Notes under the pieces: generated by a model
What the model was told of the DNA's origin: nothing
Databases searched by the model: none
The model's input: the letters and a program-made list of their open reading frames with translations, nothing else
Program-made: the position numbers and the translations under genes
Origin: Syntrophaceae bacterium UBA5619
Lineage (GTDB): Bacteria; Desulfobacterota; Syntrophia; Syntrophales; UBA5619
Length of the DNA: 20,341 bases
Assembly: GCA_002424545.1 (NCBI GenBank)
Contig: DIKL01000014.1
Location: forward strand, 1,903 to 22,243
Direction of reading: 5' to 3'
Shown here: positions 1 to 7,773 of the stretch, one piece after another
Layout of the letters: each line of letters opens with the position of its first letter
Position numbering within the stretch: the stretch's first letter is position 1

Positions 1-32
1 GGGGGAGACCGTACGGTCTCCCCCATTTTTTT
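1..32 (+). terminator. Intrinsic terminator hairpin at window edge
   Basis: A perfect 10-bp inverted repeat (GGGGGAGACC / GGTCTCCCCC, loop GTAC) is followed by ATTTTTTT. On the plus strand this is a textbook rho-independent terminator, presumably for a plus-strand gene ending left of the window. Because rarA converges on it from the right, it may work in both directions, but the bases that would form the minus-strand T-tract are outside the window. Confidence 0.85.
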
Positions 33-57
33 ACGAAACCCCTCGCATACCTTTCCC

Positions 58-1401
58 TCATGACTTGCGTCCCCGGTCTTTCCGCAGCCTTCGCCAGTAC
101 TCCATTCTCTCTTTGATCGTCTTTTCGTAGCCGCGCTCCGTCGGCCGGTAGAAGCGGCCCCCCTTCCCCCGAAGCTCATCCGGCAGGTATTCCTGCGGAA
201 CATAGGCGTCGGCAAAATCGTGGGCGTATCGGTAGCCCCTGCCGTAGTCCAACTCCTTCATCAGCTTCGTCGGGGCGTTCCGGATATGGAGCGGAACGGG
301 CAGGGTTCCCGTCTTTTCGATGGTCGCGTTGACCTGGCCGTATCCCACGTAGAGCGCATTGCTCTTCGGGGCGGTGGCCAGATAGACGGTCGCCTGGGCC
401 AGGGCCAGGTCCCCTTCGGGAGATCCCAGAAAATGGTAGGCCTGCATGGCGTCGATCGCCACGGTCAGCGCGCGCGGGTCCGCGTTTCCGACATCCTCGG
501 AGGCAAAGCGAACGAGACGCCGGGCAAGGTAGAGCGGGTCTTCCCCCGCCTTCAGCATCCGGCCGAGCCAGTAGAGGGCCGCATCGGGATCGCTCCCCCG
601 AAGACTCTTGTGAAGCGCCGAAATCAGGTTGTAATGTTCTTCGCCGCTCTTGTCATACTGGAGCGCCTTTTTCTGGATCGCCTGCTCGACGAAAGCGCGC
701 GTGATCTTGCGGCCGGCATCTCCCGCCTTGTCGGCAAGCGAGGCCGCGGCTTCCAGGCTGTTCAGGGCGGTGCGGGCGTCTCCGTCCGCCGACCAGACGA
801 TTTGGTTCAAGGCCTCCGGTTCGATCTCCAGGCGGAGACCGCCCAGACCTCGTTCACTGTCCGCAACGGCGTTCCGGAGGATCCGCGCAAGATCCTCCTC
901 GGTGAAGGGCTTCAGGACCAGGACCCGCATCCGGGAAAGAAGGGGTGAAATCACCTCAAAAGAGGGGTTTTCCGTCGTGGCGCCGATCAGCGTGATCAAG
1001 CCGCTCTCCACATGGGGCAGAAAGGCGTCCTGCTGCGCCTTGTTGAAGCGGTGGATCTCATCCACGAACAGAAGCGTCCGGCGCCGGTGAAGCCGCCACA
1101 GTTCGGCGGCCTCGTCGACAACGGCACGGATCTCCTTCACACCGGAAAGCACGGCGGAAAAGCTGACAAAGTGTGACTTCGTCTCACCGGCGAGGATCCG
1201 GGCAAGGGTCGTTTTCCCCGAACCCGGCGGCCCCCAGAAGATCACGGAGAAGAGGCGGTCCTCCTGAACCGCCCGTCTCAGAAGACTATCCGCGCCGAGG
1301 AGATGCTCCTGGCCGACGTATTCGTCGAGGCTTCGCGGTCGCATCCGGTCGGCCAGCGGCCGATTGTCGTTACTTGCGCTCTGCTGATCGAAGAGATCCA
1401 C
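58..1401 (-). CDS. rarA: RarA/MgsA replication-associated recombination AAA+ ATPase
   Basis: This is a 447-residue AAA+ ATPase of the RarA (MgsA/WRNIP1) family, the clamp-loader-like protein that acts at stalled replication forks. With the start chosen here, Walker A is GPPGSGKT at residues 57-64, Walker B with the DEIH-type motif is at 110-117, and the sensor motif GATTENPSFEV at 140-150; the C-terminal RarA tetramerisation region is complete. The start is GTG at 1401, giving VDLFDQQ and exactly the usual family length. The open frame continues upstream, but that part overlaps the small gene before it and carries no RarA similarity. A GAAGG-type ribosome site lies about 8 nt upstream. It is the last gene of a five-gene minus-strand operon, 17 nt after its neighbour, and the metabolic genes before it have no obvious link to fork repair. 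Confidence 0.93.
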   Translation of the reverse strand: MDLFDQQSASNDNRPLADRMRPRSLDEYVGQEHLLGADSLLRRAVQEDRLFSVIFWGPPGSGKTTLARILAGETKSHFVSFSAVLSGVKEIRAVVDEAAELWRLHRRRTLLFVDEIHRFNKAQQDAFLPHVESGLITLIGATTENPSFEVISPLLSRMRVLVLKPFTEEDLARILRNAVADSERGLGGLRLEIEPEALNQIVWSADGDARTALNSLEAAASLADKAGDAGRKITRAFVEQAIQKKALQYDKSGEEHYNLISALHKSLRGSDPDAALYWLGRMLKAGEDPLYLARRLVRFASEDVGNADPRALTVAIDAMQAYHFLGSPEGDLALAQATVYLATAPKSNALYVGYGQVNATIEKTGTLPVPLHIRNAPTKLMKELDYGRGYRYAHDFADAYVPQEYLPDELRGKGGRFYRPTERGYEKTIKERMEYWRRLRKDRGRKS

Positions 1402-1418
1402 TTTCCGCCCTTCTTTTT

Positions 1419-1697
1419 TTATTTCTTCCGCTGCCTCGCCGCCCCGACGACATCGAGAATCGTTGTCATGCGATCCTTCGGGACCTGGCCGCAGAATCTC
1501 TCCCATGCTTCCGGCGCCAGGGTTTCGCGGAGGTATCTCTCCACGGGAAAACCGGCCTCCCAGCAGCGGACCACCTGTCGGCAGGGTAGATCTCCCGCCT
1601 CCCGTTCGCAATAGGAAAACGGCACTTCGCCGCCCAGACGCGGACAACGAATGATCCATTCCCGATCAGGCTTCATGGCGGTCACCGGTTCGGTCAC
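1419..1697 (-). CDS. Small conserved-looking cysteine-containing protein, function unknown
   Basis: A 92-residue protein begins at a GTG that overlaps the trpB2 stop (GTGA), so it is probably translated by coupling. If the downstream ATG (residue 8, MKPDREW) is the true start it has 85 residues. Five cysteines lie at residues 18, 30, 39, 45 and 69; the first four are close enough to suggest a small metal-binding or redox-active fold. There is no signal peptide or membrane segment. Composition and codon use match the flanking chromosomal genes and the ORF fits tightly between trpB2 and rarA, so it is likely real. It resembles uncharacterised small proteins of deltaproteobacteria as I remember them, but I cannot name a function. 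Confidence 0.72.
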   Translation of the reverse strand: MTEPVTAMKPDREWIIRCPRLGGEVPFSYCEREAGDLPCRQVVRCWEAGFPVERYLRETLAPEAWERFCGQVPKDRMTTILDVVGAARQRKK

Positions 1698-3055
1698 GGC
1701 TTCGGGAACCCCTCAATCGATTTCAGCGCCCGGGCGATCTCGTCGTCGGGGAGGCTGTAGGGCACGAGCTTCCCCGAAAGATAGGCGTCGTAGGAGGCCA
1801 GATCGACCATCCCGTGGCCGCTGAAGTTGAATAGAATCGTTCGCTCCTTCCCCTCCTCCTTGGCCCGCTTTGCCTCCTCGACGACCGCGGCAATGGCATG
1901 ATCGGTCTCCGGAGCGGGAATGACCCCCTCCGTCCGGGCCCACTGGACGCCCGCCTCGAAGGTGGCGATCTGGTCGTATGCCGCCGCCTCGACCAATCCC
2001 AATTTCAGCAGATGGCTGATGATCGGCGCCATCCCGTGGTAGCGGAGCCCCCCGGCATGGATCGGCGCCGGAACGTAGTCGTGGCCCAGCGTGTACATCG
2101 GCAGCAGGGGCGTCTTCTTGGCAAGGTCGCCGAAGTCGTAGGCAAACGGCCCGCGCGTCATCGTCGGGCAGGAGGTCGGCTCGGCGCCGATGATCCGCAC
2201 CTGCCTCCCGTGGATCTTGTCGCGGACGAACGGCAGCGAGATCCCGGCAAAGTTGCTCCCGCCGCCCGCGCAGCCGATCACCACATCGGGATAGACCCCG
2301 ATCTTTTCAAACTGCTTTTGGGCCTCGAGGCCGATGATCGTCTGGTGCAGCGCGACGTGGTTCAGGACGCTGCCCAGTGAATAGCGGGATTCTTTCCGGG
2401 AAACGGCATCCTCGACCGCTTCGCTGATTGCGATCCCGAGGCTGCCCGGGGAATCGGGGTGAGCGGCCAGGACCTGGCGACCCGCCTCGGTCTGTTCGCT
2501 GGGGCTAGGGATACACTCGGCGCCCCAGGTGTTCATCATCATCCGCCGGTAGGGTTTCTGTTCATAGCTCACGCGGACCATGAAGACGCGGCACTCCAGG
2601 CCGAACATCGCGCAGGCCATCGCCAGCGCGCTTCCCCACTGGCCGGCGCCGGTCTCAGTCGAAAGGCGTTTGATCCCGAACTTCTTGTTGTAATAAGCTT
2701 GAGGAATCGCCGTATTGGGCTTGTGTGAGCCGGCCGGACTCGACCCTTCGTATTTATAGTAGATCTTCACCGGGGCGTCGAGTAGCTTCTCGAAATTGCG
2801 TGCCCGGCAGAGCGGGCTCGGCCGCCAGATCAGGTACTTGTCGAGAACTTCGTCGGGAATATCGATCCACCGCTCTTGGCTCACCTCCTGCTCGATGAGA
2901 TTCATCGGAAAGATCGGCGCCAGGTCCTCCGCCGTTACCGGCTTTCCCGTCCCCGGATGGAGCGGGGGACTCATCGGTTTTGGCATATCCGCCTGGATAT
3001 TATACCACTGTCTCGGAATCTCGTGATCCGCCAAAACAACCTTGATCTGTTCCAT
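1694..3055 (-). CDS. trpB2: TrpB2-type tryptophan synthase beta-like PLP enzyme
   Basis: This 453-residue fold-type II pyridoxal-phosphate enzyme belongs to the TrpB2 (TrpB-related) subgroup, which has a longer N-terminus than classical TrpB. The PLP lysine is K112 in SHKPNTA, the catalytic glutamate is E134 in ETGAGQWG, and a GCAGGGSNF phosphate-binding loop follows. In the family it condenses indole with serine to tryptophan, sometimes without a TrpA partner. No trpA or other trp gene is in the window; the gene instead follows an acyl-CoA dehydrogenase. That context leaves room for indole salvage or another beta-replacement reaction. The start ATG has a strong ribosome site (AAGGAGAGGG) and follows the dehydrogenase stop by 78 nt. 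Confidence 0.92.
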   Translation of the reverse strand: MEQIKVVLADHEIPRQWYNIQADMPKPMSPPLHPGTGKPVTAEDLAPIFPMNLIEQEVSQERWIDIPDEVLDKYLIWRPSPLCRARNFEKLLDAPVKIYYKYEGSSPAGSHKPNTAIPQAYYNKKFGIKRLSTETGAGQWGSALAMACAMFGLECRVFMVRVSYEQKPYRRMMMNTWGAECIPSPSEQTEAGRQVLAAHPDSPGSLGIAISEAVEDAVSRKESRYSLGSVLNHVALHQTIIGLEAQKQFEKIGVYPDVVIGCAGGGSNFAGISLPFVRDKIHGRQVRIIGAEPTSCPTMTRGPFAYDFGDLAKKTPLLPMYTLGHDYVPAPIHAGGLRYHGMAPIISHLLKLGLVEAAAYDQIATFEAGVQWARTEGVIPAPETDHAIAAVVEEAKRAKEEGKERTILFNFSGHGMVDLASYDAYLSGKLVPYSLPDDEIARALKSIEGFPKP

Positions 3056-3133
3056 AATCCCTCTCCTTTTTCCCTTATTCGATCGATCGCGGCCTTCTTC
3101 CCGAGACCGGCTTCGGATTCCAGGACATGCCGC

Positions 3134-4273
3134 TTAGGCTTCCATCACCGCGCGGGCAATGACGATTCGCTGCACCTCCGATGTTCCCTCATAGATCGCG
3201 GTTACCCGCGCGTCCCGGTAGAGCCGCTCGACCTTGTACTCCCTCATGTAGCCGTAACCGCCGTGGATCTGCACCGCGCGGTAGGCGGCGCGGTTGGCCG
3301 TCTCGGAGGCGACCAGCTTGGCCATCGACGCTTCCTTGGTAAAAGGGAGACCCTGGTCCTTCCGGTCGGCGGCGCAAAGGGTGAGCCAGTGGGCCGCCTC
3401 GATCTCGGCTGCCGTGTCGGCGATCATCCACTGGATCGCCTGAAACGAACCGATGCTTTTGCCGAACTGCCGACGGCTCTTCGCATACGAGATCGCCTCC
3501 TGCAGGCACGCGCGGGCGATCCCGAGCGACTGGGAGGCGATGCCAATCCGACCGCTGTCCAGCGCGACCATCGCGGCGCGAAAGCCGAACCCCTCCCTGG
3601 CCAAAAGATTTTCCTTCGGGATCCGGCAATCGTCGAAGAGCAGTTCAACCGTGTCCGAGGCGCGGAGACCCATCTTCTCATCTCGCCGTCCAATCCCGAA
3701 GCCCGGCGTTCCTTTCGTGAGGAGCAGGGCGGAAAGGACCCGGTTTGACTTCTCCGAACCGGTCCGGACGATCAGAACGATCACGTCGGCGCGGGATCCG
3801 TTCGTAATGAAAATTTTTGAGCCGTTCACGAGGTAGTGATCCCTCCGCTCCTCGGCACGGGTCGTCATGCTTCCCGGGTCGGAACCCGCTTCCGGTTCCG
3901 TCACGGCAAAGGCCCCCAGCATCTCCCCGCGGGCCAGCGGAACCAGAAACTTCTGCTTCTGATCCTCGCTTCCGAATTTGAGAATCGGGTCGGAGGAGAG
4001 ATTCGTCACCGACATCGTCACGGCCGTGGAGGCGCAGGCGGCGGCGATCTCCTGAAGGGCCAGGGAGTAACTCACCGCCCCGGCGCCGGCGCCGCCGTAT
4101 TCGATGGGAAGCATCATCCCCATCAGCCCGAGGCCGCCCATCTTCCGGACGGCCGCTTCCGGGAAAACCTCGTTTCGGTCCCACGTTCCGGCAAAGGGCT
4201 CCAGTTCCCGCTTCGCGAAATCCCGGGCCATCAACCGGATCATCTCCTGTTCCGGCGTCAGTTGAAAAGCCAT
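3134..4273 (-). CDS. Acyl-CoA dehydrogenase
   Basis: A 379-residue FAD-dependent acyl-CoA dehydrogenase of normal family length. It has the N-terminal helical domain, the middle beta-barrel signature (FAVTEPEAGSD) and the C-terminal helical domain ending in YEGTSEVQRIVIARAVMEA, where E362 is the expected catalytic base. Family members introduce the alpha-beta double bond of an acyl-CoA and pass electrons to electron-transfer flavoprotein. The exact chain length or branching of the substrate cannot be read from the sequence. It starts 12 nt after the stop of the XRE-cupin regulator, with AAAGGAG ahead of ATG, so the two are co-transcribed. An acyl-CoA synthetase diverges from this operon, suggesting that activation and first oxidation of the same acid are encoded together. 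Confidence 0.93.
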   Translation of the reverse strand: MAFQLTPEQEMIRLMARDFAKRELEPFAGTWDRNEVFPEAAVRKMGGLGLMGMMLPIEYGGAGAGAVSYSLALQEIAAACASTAVTMSVTNLSSDPILKFGSEDQKQKFLVPLARGEMLGAFAVTEPEAGSDPGSMTTRAEERRDHYLVNGSKIFITNGSRADVIVLIVRTGSEKSNRVLSALLLTKGTPGFGIGRRDEKMGLRASDTVELLFDDCRIPKENLLAREGFGFRAAMVALDSGRIGIASQSLGIARACLQEAISYAKSRRQFGKSIGSFQAIQWMIADTAAEIEAAHWLTLCAADRKDQGLPFTKEASMAKLVASETANRAAYRAVQIHGGYGYMREYKVERLYRDARVTAIYEGTSEVQRIVIARAVMEA

Positions 4274-4285
4274 CGTTCTCTCCTT

Positions 4286-4837
4286 TCAGGGAACGTAGAC
4301 GACGACCAAGAGCTCCGCCGGCTCCGCGTGCGGGTTGCTCAGCTTGTGGTGAAGGGCGGAATTGAAATGAATGCTCTCCCCCCGGGAGAGCTTGGTGACA
4401 TTCTCACCGATCTGGATGGTGATCCCCCCCTTGAGGACGAAGTCGAACTCCTCTCCCTCATGGTGGAACTCCACGCCCCGGTGTTCGGTCATCGCATCGA
4501 TCGTGACCCGATAGCCACGCAAGTGCTTGTCCGGCCCGGGCTTGCTGAGCGGCGTGTAGGCATAGGAATCGACCCGCTTCTTGTGGCTTTTGGAACGACG
4601 CTTTGTCGCCTGGGCTTCCTGCTCCGTCTCCAGTTCATCCATGTTCAGCTTCAGGACGCGGCTGAGCTGGAGGACCAGAGAAACCGGCGGCACGGTGCGA
4701 TCCTCCTCGACCCCGGCCAGGATCTCGGGCAGATACCCCGTTTCGAGCGCAAGGTCCTCGACGCTCATCCCCATCTTCTTCCGGCCCGCCTTCATCCTCT
4801 GGCCGAGGGATTGTTTCTCTCCTTTCTTGCTGACCAT
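4286..4837 (-). CDS. XRE-family HTH regulator with C-terminal cupin sensor domain
   Basis: The protein has 183 residues: an XRE/Cro-type helix-turn-helix at about residues 10-65, a basic linker (about 79-88) and a cupin_2 beta-barrel at about 107-182 (HHEGEEFDFVLKG and the SIHFNSALHHKLSN strand). Members of this architecture are transcription factors whose cupin binds a small ligand or metal. The ATG at 4837 was chosen because it has a strong ribosome site (GAGGAGG); the open frame extends 44 codons upstream without family similarity. It is the first gene of the minus-strand operon and diverges from an acyl-CoA synthetase, so it likely controls acyl-CoA dehydrogenase and synthetase expression and its own. 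Ligand identity is not visible. Confidence 0.88.
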   Translation of the reverse strand: MVSKKGEKQSLGQRMKAGRKKMGMSVEDLALETGYLPEILAGVEEDRTVPPVSLVLQLSRVLKLNMDELETEQEAQATKRRSKSHKKRVDSYAYTPLSKPGPDKHLRGYRVTIDAMTEHRGVEFHHEGEEFDFVLKGGITIQIGENVTKLSRGESIHFNSALHHKLSNPHAEPAELLVVVYVP

Positions 4838-4864
4838 TGGTTGCCTCCTCGATCTTTTTAAAGA

Positions 4865-4876
4865 TTTGCCGGCAAA
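4865..4876. promoter_or_regulatory. 12-bp palindrome upstream of the XRE-cupin gene (candidate operator)
   Basis: TTTGCCGGCAAA is a perfect palindrome lying 28 bp upstream of the regulator start codon. It overlaps one of the three CAAAAGG copies of this intergenic region. The position suits autoregulation. No clear minus-strand -35/-10 pair was found beside it, so the function is inferred from symmetry and position only. Confidence 0.4.
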
Positions 4877-4940
4877 AGGCCGACTTCGCCGATCCAAACC
4901 GCAACCGGAATGGGCGGGAACGCGCCCCGGAAGGTTTCCG

Positions 4941-4959
4941 CCTTTTGCTCTCCAAAAGG
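4941..4959. promoter_or_regulatory. CCTTTTG-N5-CAAAAGG inverted repeat abutting the acyl-CoA synthetase promoter
   Basis: Two 7-bp arms (4941-4947 and 4953-4959) form a perfect inverted repeat ending 3 nt before the -35 box of the plus-strand promoter. A third CAAAAGG is at 4873-4879. The arrangement fits a transcription-factor site acting on the divergent promoters, most simply for the adjacent XRE-cupin regulator. Binding itself is inference. Confidence 0.5.
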
Positions 4960-4962
4960 TCT

Positions 4963-4991
4963 TTGACATGAGATGGCAGACAGCCTATACT
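4963..4991 (+). promoter_or_regulatory. Sigma70-type promoter for the acyl-CoA synthetase
   Basis: The -35 box TTGACA (4963-4968) is a perfect consensus. It is separated by exactly 17 nt from TATACT (4986-4991), five of six to consensus. Transcription would start near 4998, leaving an untranslated leader of about 100 nt before the ATG at 5100. Confidence 0.8.
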
Positions 4992-5099
4992 ACCCCCGTC
5001 TTTTTGTAAAGCCCTGCGGGAATGTCCCCTGATCATCCGGGTGGCATTTCCTGATCCCTGCCCATGATGAGTTCGATGAATCCGCTAAAGGAGAAGACC

Positions 5100-6884
5100 A
5101 TGACCGAATTCCAAATGGCAAACGCGCTGTTCGAGCGCATCGACCGATATGGAGATCGGACGGCGATCCGTTACCCCCGCAACGGCGTCTGGAAAGAGAT
5201 CTCCTGGCGGAGCCTCGGCGAACAGATTCGGGCCGTGGCCAAGGCGCTGCTGGCGATGGGCATGAAGGAAGGAGAAATGGCGGCCGTCTTTTCGCAGAAC
5301 TGCCCGGAATGGATCATCGCCGACCACGCGATCCTCTCCCTGCGGGGGGTTACCGTCCCAATCTACGCCACCAGCACGGTCAAGCAGGCCGAATACATCG
5401 TGGACGACTCGGCGATCGGGATCGTCTTTGTCGGCTCGCGGGAGCAGTGCGAAAAAATCCGCGCCATCCACAACGGCGTCCCCCACCTGCGCCGGATCAT
5501 CGTCTTCGACGAAACCGTTCCGTTGGACGGGATCCCCAACGCGGTCCATTTCAAGGATTTTCTCGAAGAGGGGCGACGGGCCGGCGGGGACGACGAGCTG
5601 GAAGCAAGGCGGGGACGGGCGTCCGTCGACGACCTGGCGACCGTGATGTACACCTCGGGAACGACCGGGGAACCAAAGGGAGTCATGCTCCACCACTCCA
5701 CCTTCTACCATTGCTTCGTCGCCCACGAAAAGCGTCTGGAGGTAAGCGACCGTGACGTCTCGATGTGCTTTCTCCCCCTCTCCCACATCTTCGAGCTGGC
5801 CTGGACCCGCTTCGCGCTGAACCAGGGAATGCTGGTGAGCTGCTGCGACGACACGGCGAAGATCGTTGAATACATGCAGCACGAACACCCGACGATCATG
5901 TGCGCCGTCCCGCGCTTCTACGAGAAGATCTACGCGACCGTCTTTGAAAAACTGGAGAGCGCCCCCGCCGCCAAAAAGAAGCTTTTCCTCTGGGCGATCC
6001 GGACGGGCGAGCAGGCCTTCCTGCTGCGGAAGGAGGAACAGCCGCTTCCGCCGCTGCTGAAAATCCGGCATCAAATCGCCGACGCCCTCGTGTTGAAGAA
6101 AATCAGGGGAGTCGTCGGCGGGCGGATCCGTTTCTTTCCCTGCGCCGGGGCGCCGCTCTCGAAGAAGATCGAGGAGTTCTTCCACGCCTGCGGAATCACG
6201 ATCGCCTACGGCTACGGCCTCACCGAGACCTGCGCCACCGTAACCTGTCATGAAAAGTTCCATTTCCGGCCGGGCACCGTGGGAAAGCCGATTCCCGGCG
6301 TTCAGGTCCGGATCGGCGAGTCCGGCGAGATCCAGGTGAAGGGGGGAACGGTCACGAAGGGCTACTACAAGAAGCCGGAGGCGACGGCCGAGGCGTTCAC
6401 CCCGGACGGCTGGTTCCGGACCGGGGACGTCGGCGTCATCGAGGACGGTTTTCTCTCGATCACCGACCGGATCAAGGACCTGATGAAGACCTCGGGGGGA
6501 AAATATATCGCCCCGCAGCTCATCGAAACCCTGATCGGAAACGATTTCTACGTCGAACAGATCTCGACCATCGGCGACATGCGGCAGTATGTGACGGCGC
6601 TGATCGTCCCCGCCTTCGACGCACTGGAGGAGTATGCCCGGAAGAACGGCATCGCCTTCAACTCGCGCGAAGATCTAATCCAAAATCCGGCCATTATTGA
6701 CTTCTACGAGAAGCGGATCCGCGAGAACACGAAGGAACTAGCCCGGTACGAAACGGTCAAGAAATTCCGTCTCCTTCCCCGGCCGTTTACCCAGGAGGCG
6801 GGCGAGATCACCCCGACGATGAAGCTCAAACGGAAGGTGATCAACCAGAAGTATCAGGATGTCATCGAGAAGATGTACGAATGA
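5100..6884 (+). CDS. AMP-forming long-chain acyl-CoA synthetase
   Basis: A 594-residue member of the adenylate-forming superfamily, FAA1/FadD15-like branch. It activates a carboxylic acid to acyl-AMP and then to acyl-CoA. The P-loop-like A3 motif TSGTTGEPKG is at residues 185-194. The YGYGLTET motif, the GWFRTGDVG aspartate motif and the C-terminal region ending in TMKLKRK with the adenylation lysine are all present. The start at 5100 (MTEFQMANALF) was preferred over the in-frame ATGs at 5064-5076 because AAAGGAG sits 6 nt upstream. The enzyme is probably cytosolic or membrane-associated, with no transmembrane segment. It is transcribed away from the regulator/dehydrogenase operon. Its stop is 58 nt from the outermost attC site, so it marks the left chromosomal flank of the cassette array. 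Confidence 0.92.
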   Translation: MTEFQMANALFERIDRYGDRTAIRYPRNGVWKEISWRSLGEQIRAVAKALLAMGMKEGEMAAVFSQNCPEWIIADHAILSLRGVTVPIYATSTVKQAEYIVDDSAIGIVFVGSREQCEKIRAIHNGVPHLRRIIVFDETVPLDGIPNAVHFKDFLEEGRRAGGDDELEARRGRASVDDLATVMYTSGTTGEPKGVMLHHSTFYHCFVAHEKRLEVSDRDVSMCFLPLSHIFELAWTRFALNQGMLVSCCDDTAKIVEYMQHEHPTIMCAVPRFYEKIYATVFEKLESAPAAKKKLFLWAIRTGEQAFLLRKEEQPLPPLLKIRHQIADALVLKKIRGVVGGRIRFFPCAGAPLSKKIEEFFHACGITIAYGYGLTETCATVTCHEKFHFRPGTVGKPIPGVQVRIGESGEIQVKGGTVTKGYYKKPEATAEAFTPDGWFRTGDVGVIEDGFLSITDRIKDLMKTSGGKYIAPQLIETLIGNDFYVEQISTIGDMRQYVTALIVPAFDALEEYARKNGIAFNSREDLIQNPAIIDFYEKRIRENTKELARYETVKKFRLLPRPFTQEAGEITPTMKLKRKVINQKYQDVIEKMYE

Positions 6885-6942
6885 ACCCGGAAAAAGCGTG
6901 AAGTTTGGGAGAAGAAGGTCGCTGTCATCGAATGCTATTGTT

Positions 6943-7001
6943 GCACAACGCGGCCATCACCGGCGCGAAGAACGTGCGTCCGGTGAATTGTTTGGTTATG
7001 T
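6943..7001 (-). repeat. attC site 1 (59 bp), 3' end of the vapBC cassette
   Basis: Read on the minus strand, the site opens with ACATAAC (outer core R'', 7001-6995) and closes with GTTGTGC (R', 6949-6943). Between them is a hairpin TCACCGG-A-CGC / GCG-CCGGTGA: ten paired bases interrupted by a single unpaired base, the kind of extrahelical base integron integrase uses. The vapC stop codon lies inside R'', as is common. ACATAAC is the exact complement of GTTATGT, the first seven bases of this cassette at attC site 2. It is the last attC before chromosomal sequence. Confidence 0.85.
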
Positions 7002-7391
7002 GTCTATTTCCTCCAAACCTAAAAACTGAACCATAGGGTCGAAATCCTTGTCGTCATGCAACAGTGTAAGCTGGTGGTGGATGCAGAAAGTTCCAATAAT
7101 GACGTCGATGGTTTTCCTCACGGTCACACCTTTCTTCCTCAGAAATCTATAGTTGATAGCGCTCTCTAAGGCTATTGCCTGTCCTCCCATCGGCTCAAAT
7201 GGGACACTCAAAAGAAGATCCCTTGCTGTGTTGAAGTCTTTATCATCATGAAATCCCTGAAGAACTTCAGTAAGGATCAGATCGCCTATTAAGATAGGTG
7301 CGTTTCCAAGTGAAAAATCCAGCCAGTCCGTTTGAGACGTTTTGGTCCCGTTGAAGTAATCGATCCAGACGGATGAATCAACGAGAATCAT
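6996..7391 (-). CDS. vapC: VapC-type PIN-domain ribonuclease toxin
   Basis: A 131-residue PIN-domain protein. The metal-binding acidic residues of the family are visible as D5 (VDSSVWIDYF), E42 (LTEVLQGF), D96 (TIDVIIG) and the D113/D114/D116 cluster near the C-terminus. VapC toxins cleave specific RNAs, often tRNA or rRNA, when not held by VapB. It overlaps the antitoxin gene by 4 nt (ATGA), so translation is coupled. The stop codon is embedded in attC site 1, placing the pair in one cassette. Base composition is clearly more AT-rich than the flanking chromosome. Toxin-antitoxin pairs are frequent cargo in large cassette arrays, where they are thought to limit loss of the array. Confidence 0.9.
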   Translation of the reverse strand: MILVDSSVWIDYFNGTKTSQTDWLDFSLGNAPILIGDLILTEVLQGFHDDKDFNTARDLLLSVPFEPMGGQAIALESAINYRFLRKKGVTVRKTIDVIIGTFCIHHQLTLLHDDKDFDPMVQFLGLEEIDT

Positions 7392-7582
7392 TTATCCAAC
7401 CTCATCTCTTCCAAGTTGCCGGACCATTTGAGTTTTCCTCGAAAACGCTTGATTTCTTTTTGGCGTTTTACCTGCACCAACAGCTTCAATCCCTCTTCGA
7501 TGGCTTCCCTTTTTGTTCTAAAACCGGATATCTTCAGAGCGGATTCCATCAGATCGTCATTTACGACAACATTCGTTCTCAT
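7388..7582 (-). CDS. vapB: VapB-type ribbon-helix-helix antitoxin
   Basis: A 64-residue antitoxin starting at ATG 7582 (MRTNVVVNDDLMESAL) with AGAGG about 8 nt upstream. The first strand MRTNVVVND and the helices through EAIEEGLKLLVQVKRQ match the VapB DNA-binding domain; the basic tail up to WSGNLEEMRLDK is the usual toxin-binding part. The open frame runs 15 codons further upstream, but through the promoter and operator. The VapB-VapC complex normally represses its own promoter, and a perfect inverted repeat sits just ahead of this gene. Overlap with vapC is ATGA. Confidence 0.88.
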   Translation of the reverse strand: MRTNVVVNDDLMESALKISGFRTKREAIEEGLKLLVQVKRQKEIKRFRGKLKWSGNLEEMRLDK

Positions 7583-7594
7583 TTCTTGCCTCTT

Positions 7595-7624
7595 ATGTGT
7601 ATAGATCGGCTTTAGTATACACAT
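7595..7624 (-). promoter_or_regulatory. vapBC operator and promoter
   Basis: A perfect 9-bp inverted repeat, ATGTGTATA (7595-7603) and TATACACAT (7616-7624), has a 12-bp spacer. The centre-to-centre distance is 21 bp, two helical turns, as expected for two RHH dimers on one face. On the minus strand the distal arm overlaps a -10 box TATACT (7619-7614). A -35 box is weak (TTCAAA or TTTCAA at about 7636-7642). The operator lies only 12 nt ahead of the vapB start codon. Confidence 0.72.
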
Positions 7625-7660
7625 CAATGGAATGATTTGAAAGGTTTATTCTTAGAACGT

Positions 7661-7717
7661 ACATAACGACGGGATCAGCGGCCGCTGAAAGCGGTCGGCT
7701 GCATCACGTTGTTGGGC
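7661..7717 (-). repeat. attC site 2 (57 bp), 3' end of the flavin reductase cassette
   Basis: On the minus strand R'' is GCCCAAC (7717-7711) and R' is GTTATGT (7667-7661). The body reads GCAGCCGACCGC, loop TTTCA, GCGGCCGCTG, a hairpin with an unpaired A. The string GCAGCCGACCG is a familiar motif of attC sites. The cassette junction falls between the G and TT of R', so the vapBC cassette spans 6949-7666 (718 bp). Confidence 0.87.
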
Positions 7718-7773
7718 GCCGCCGTGCTGTTCATTTTGGCTCCCAGGATTTTCTCGTGGCCGGCCAATCAACG

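Noticed and set aside
5085..6263. 392-codon minus-strand open frame opposite the acyl-CoA synthetase
   Set aside because: Shadow produced by high GC codon use; the plus-strand product is complete and has all adenylation motifs.
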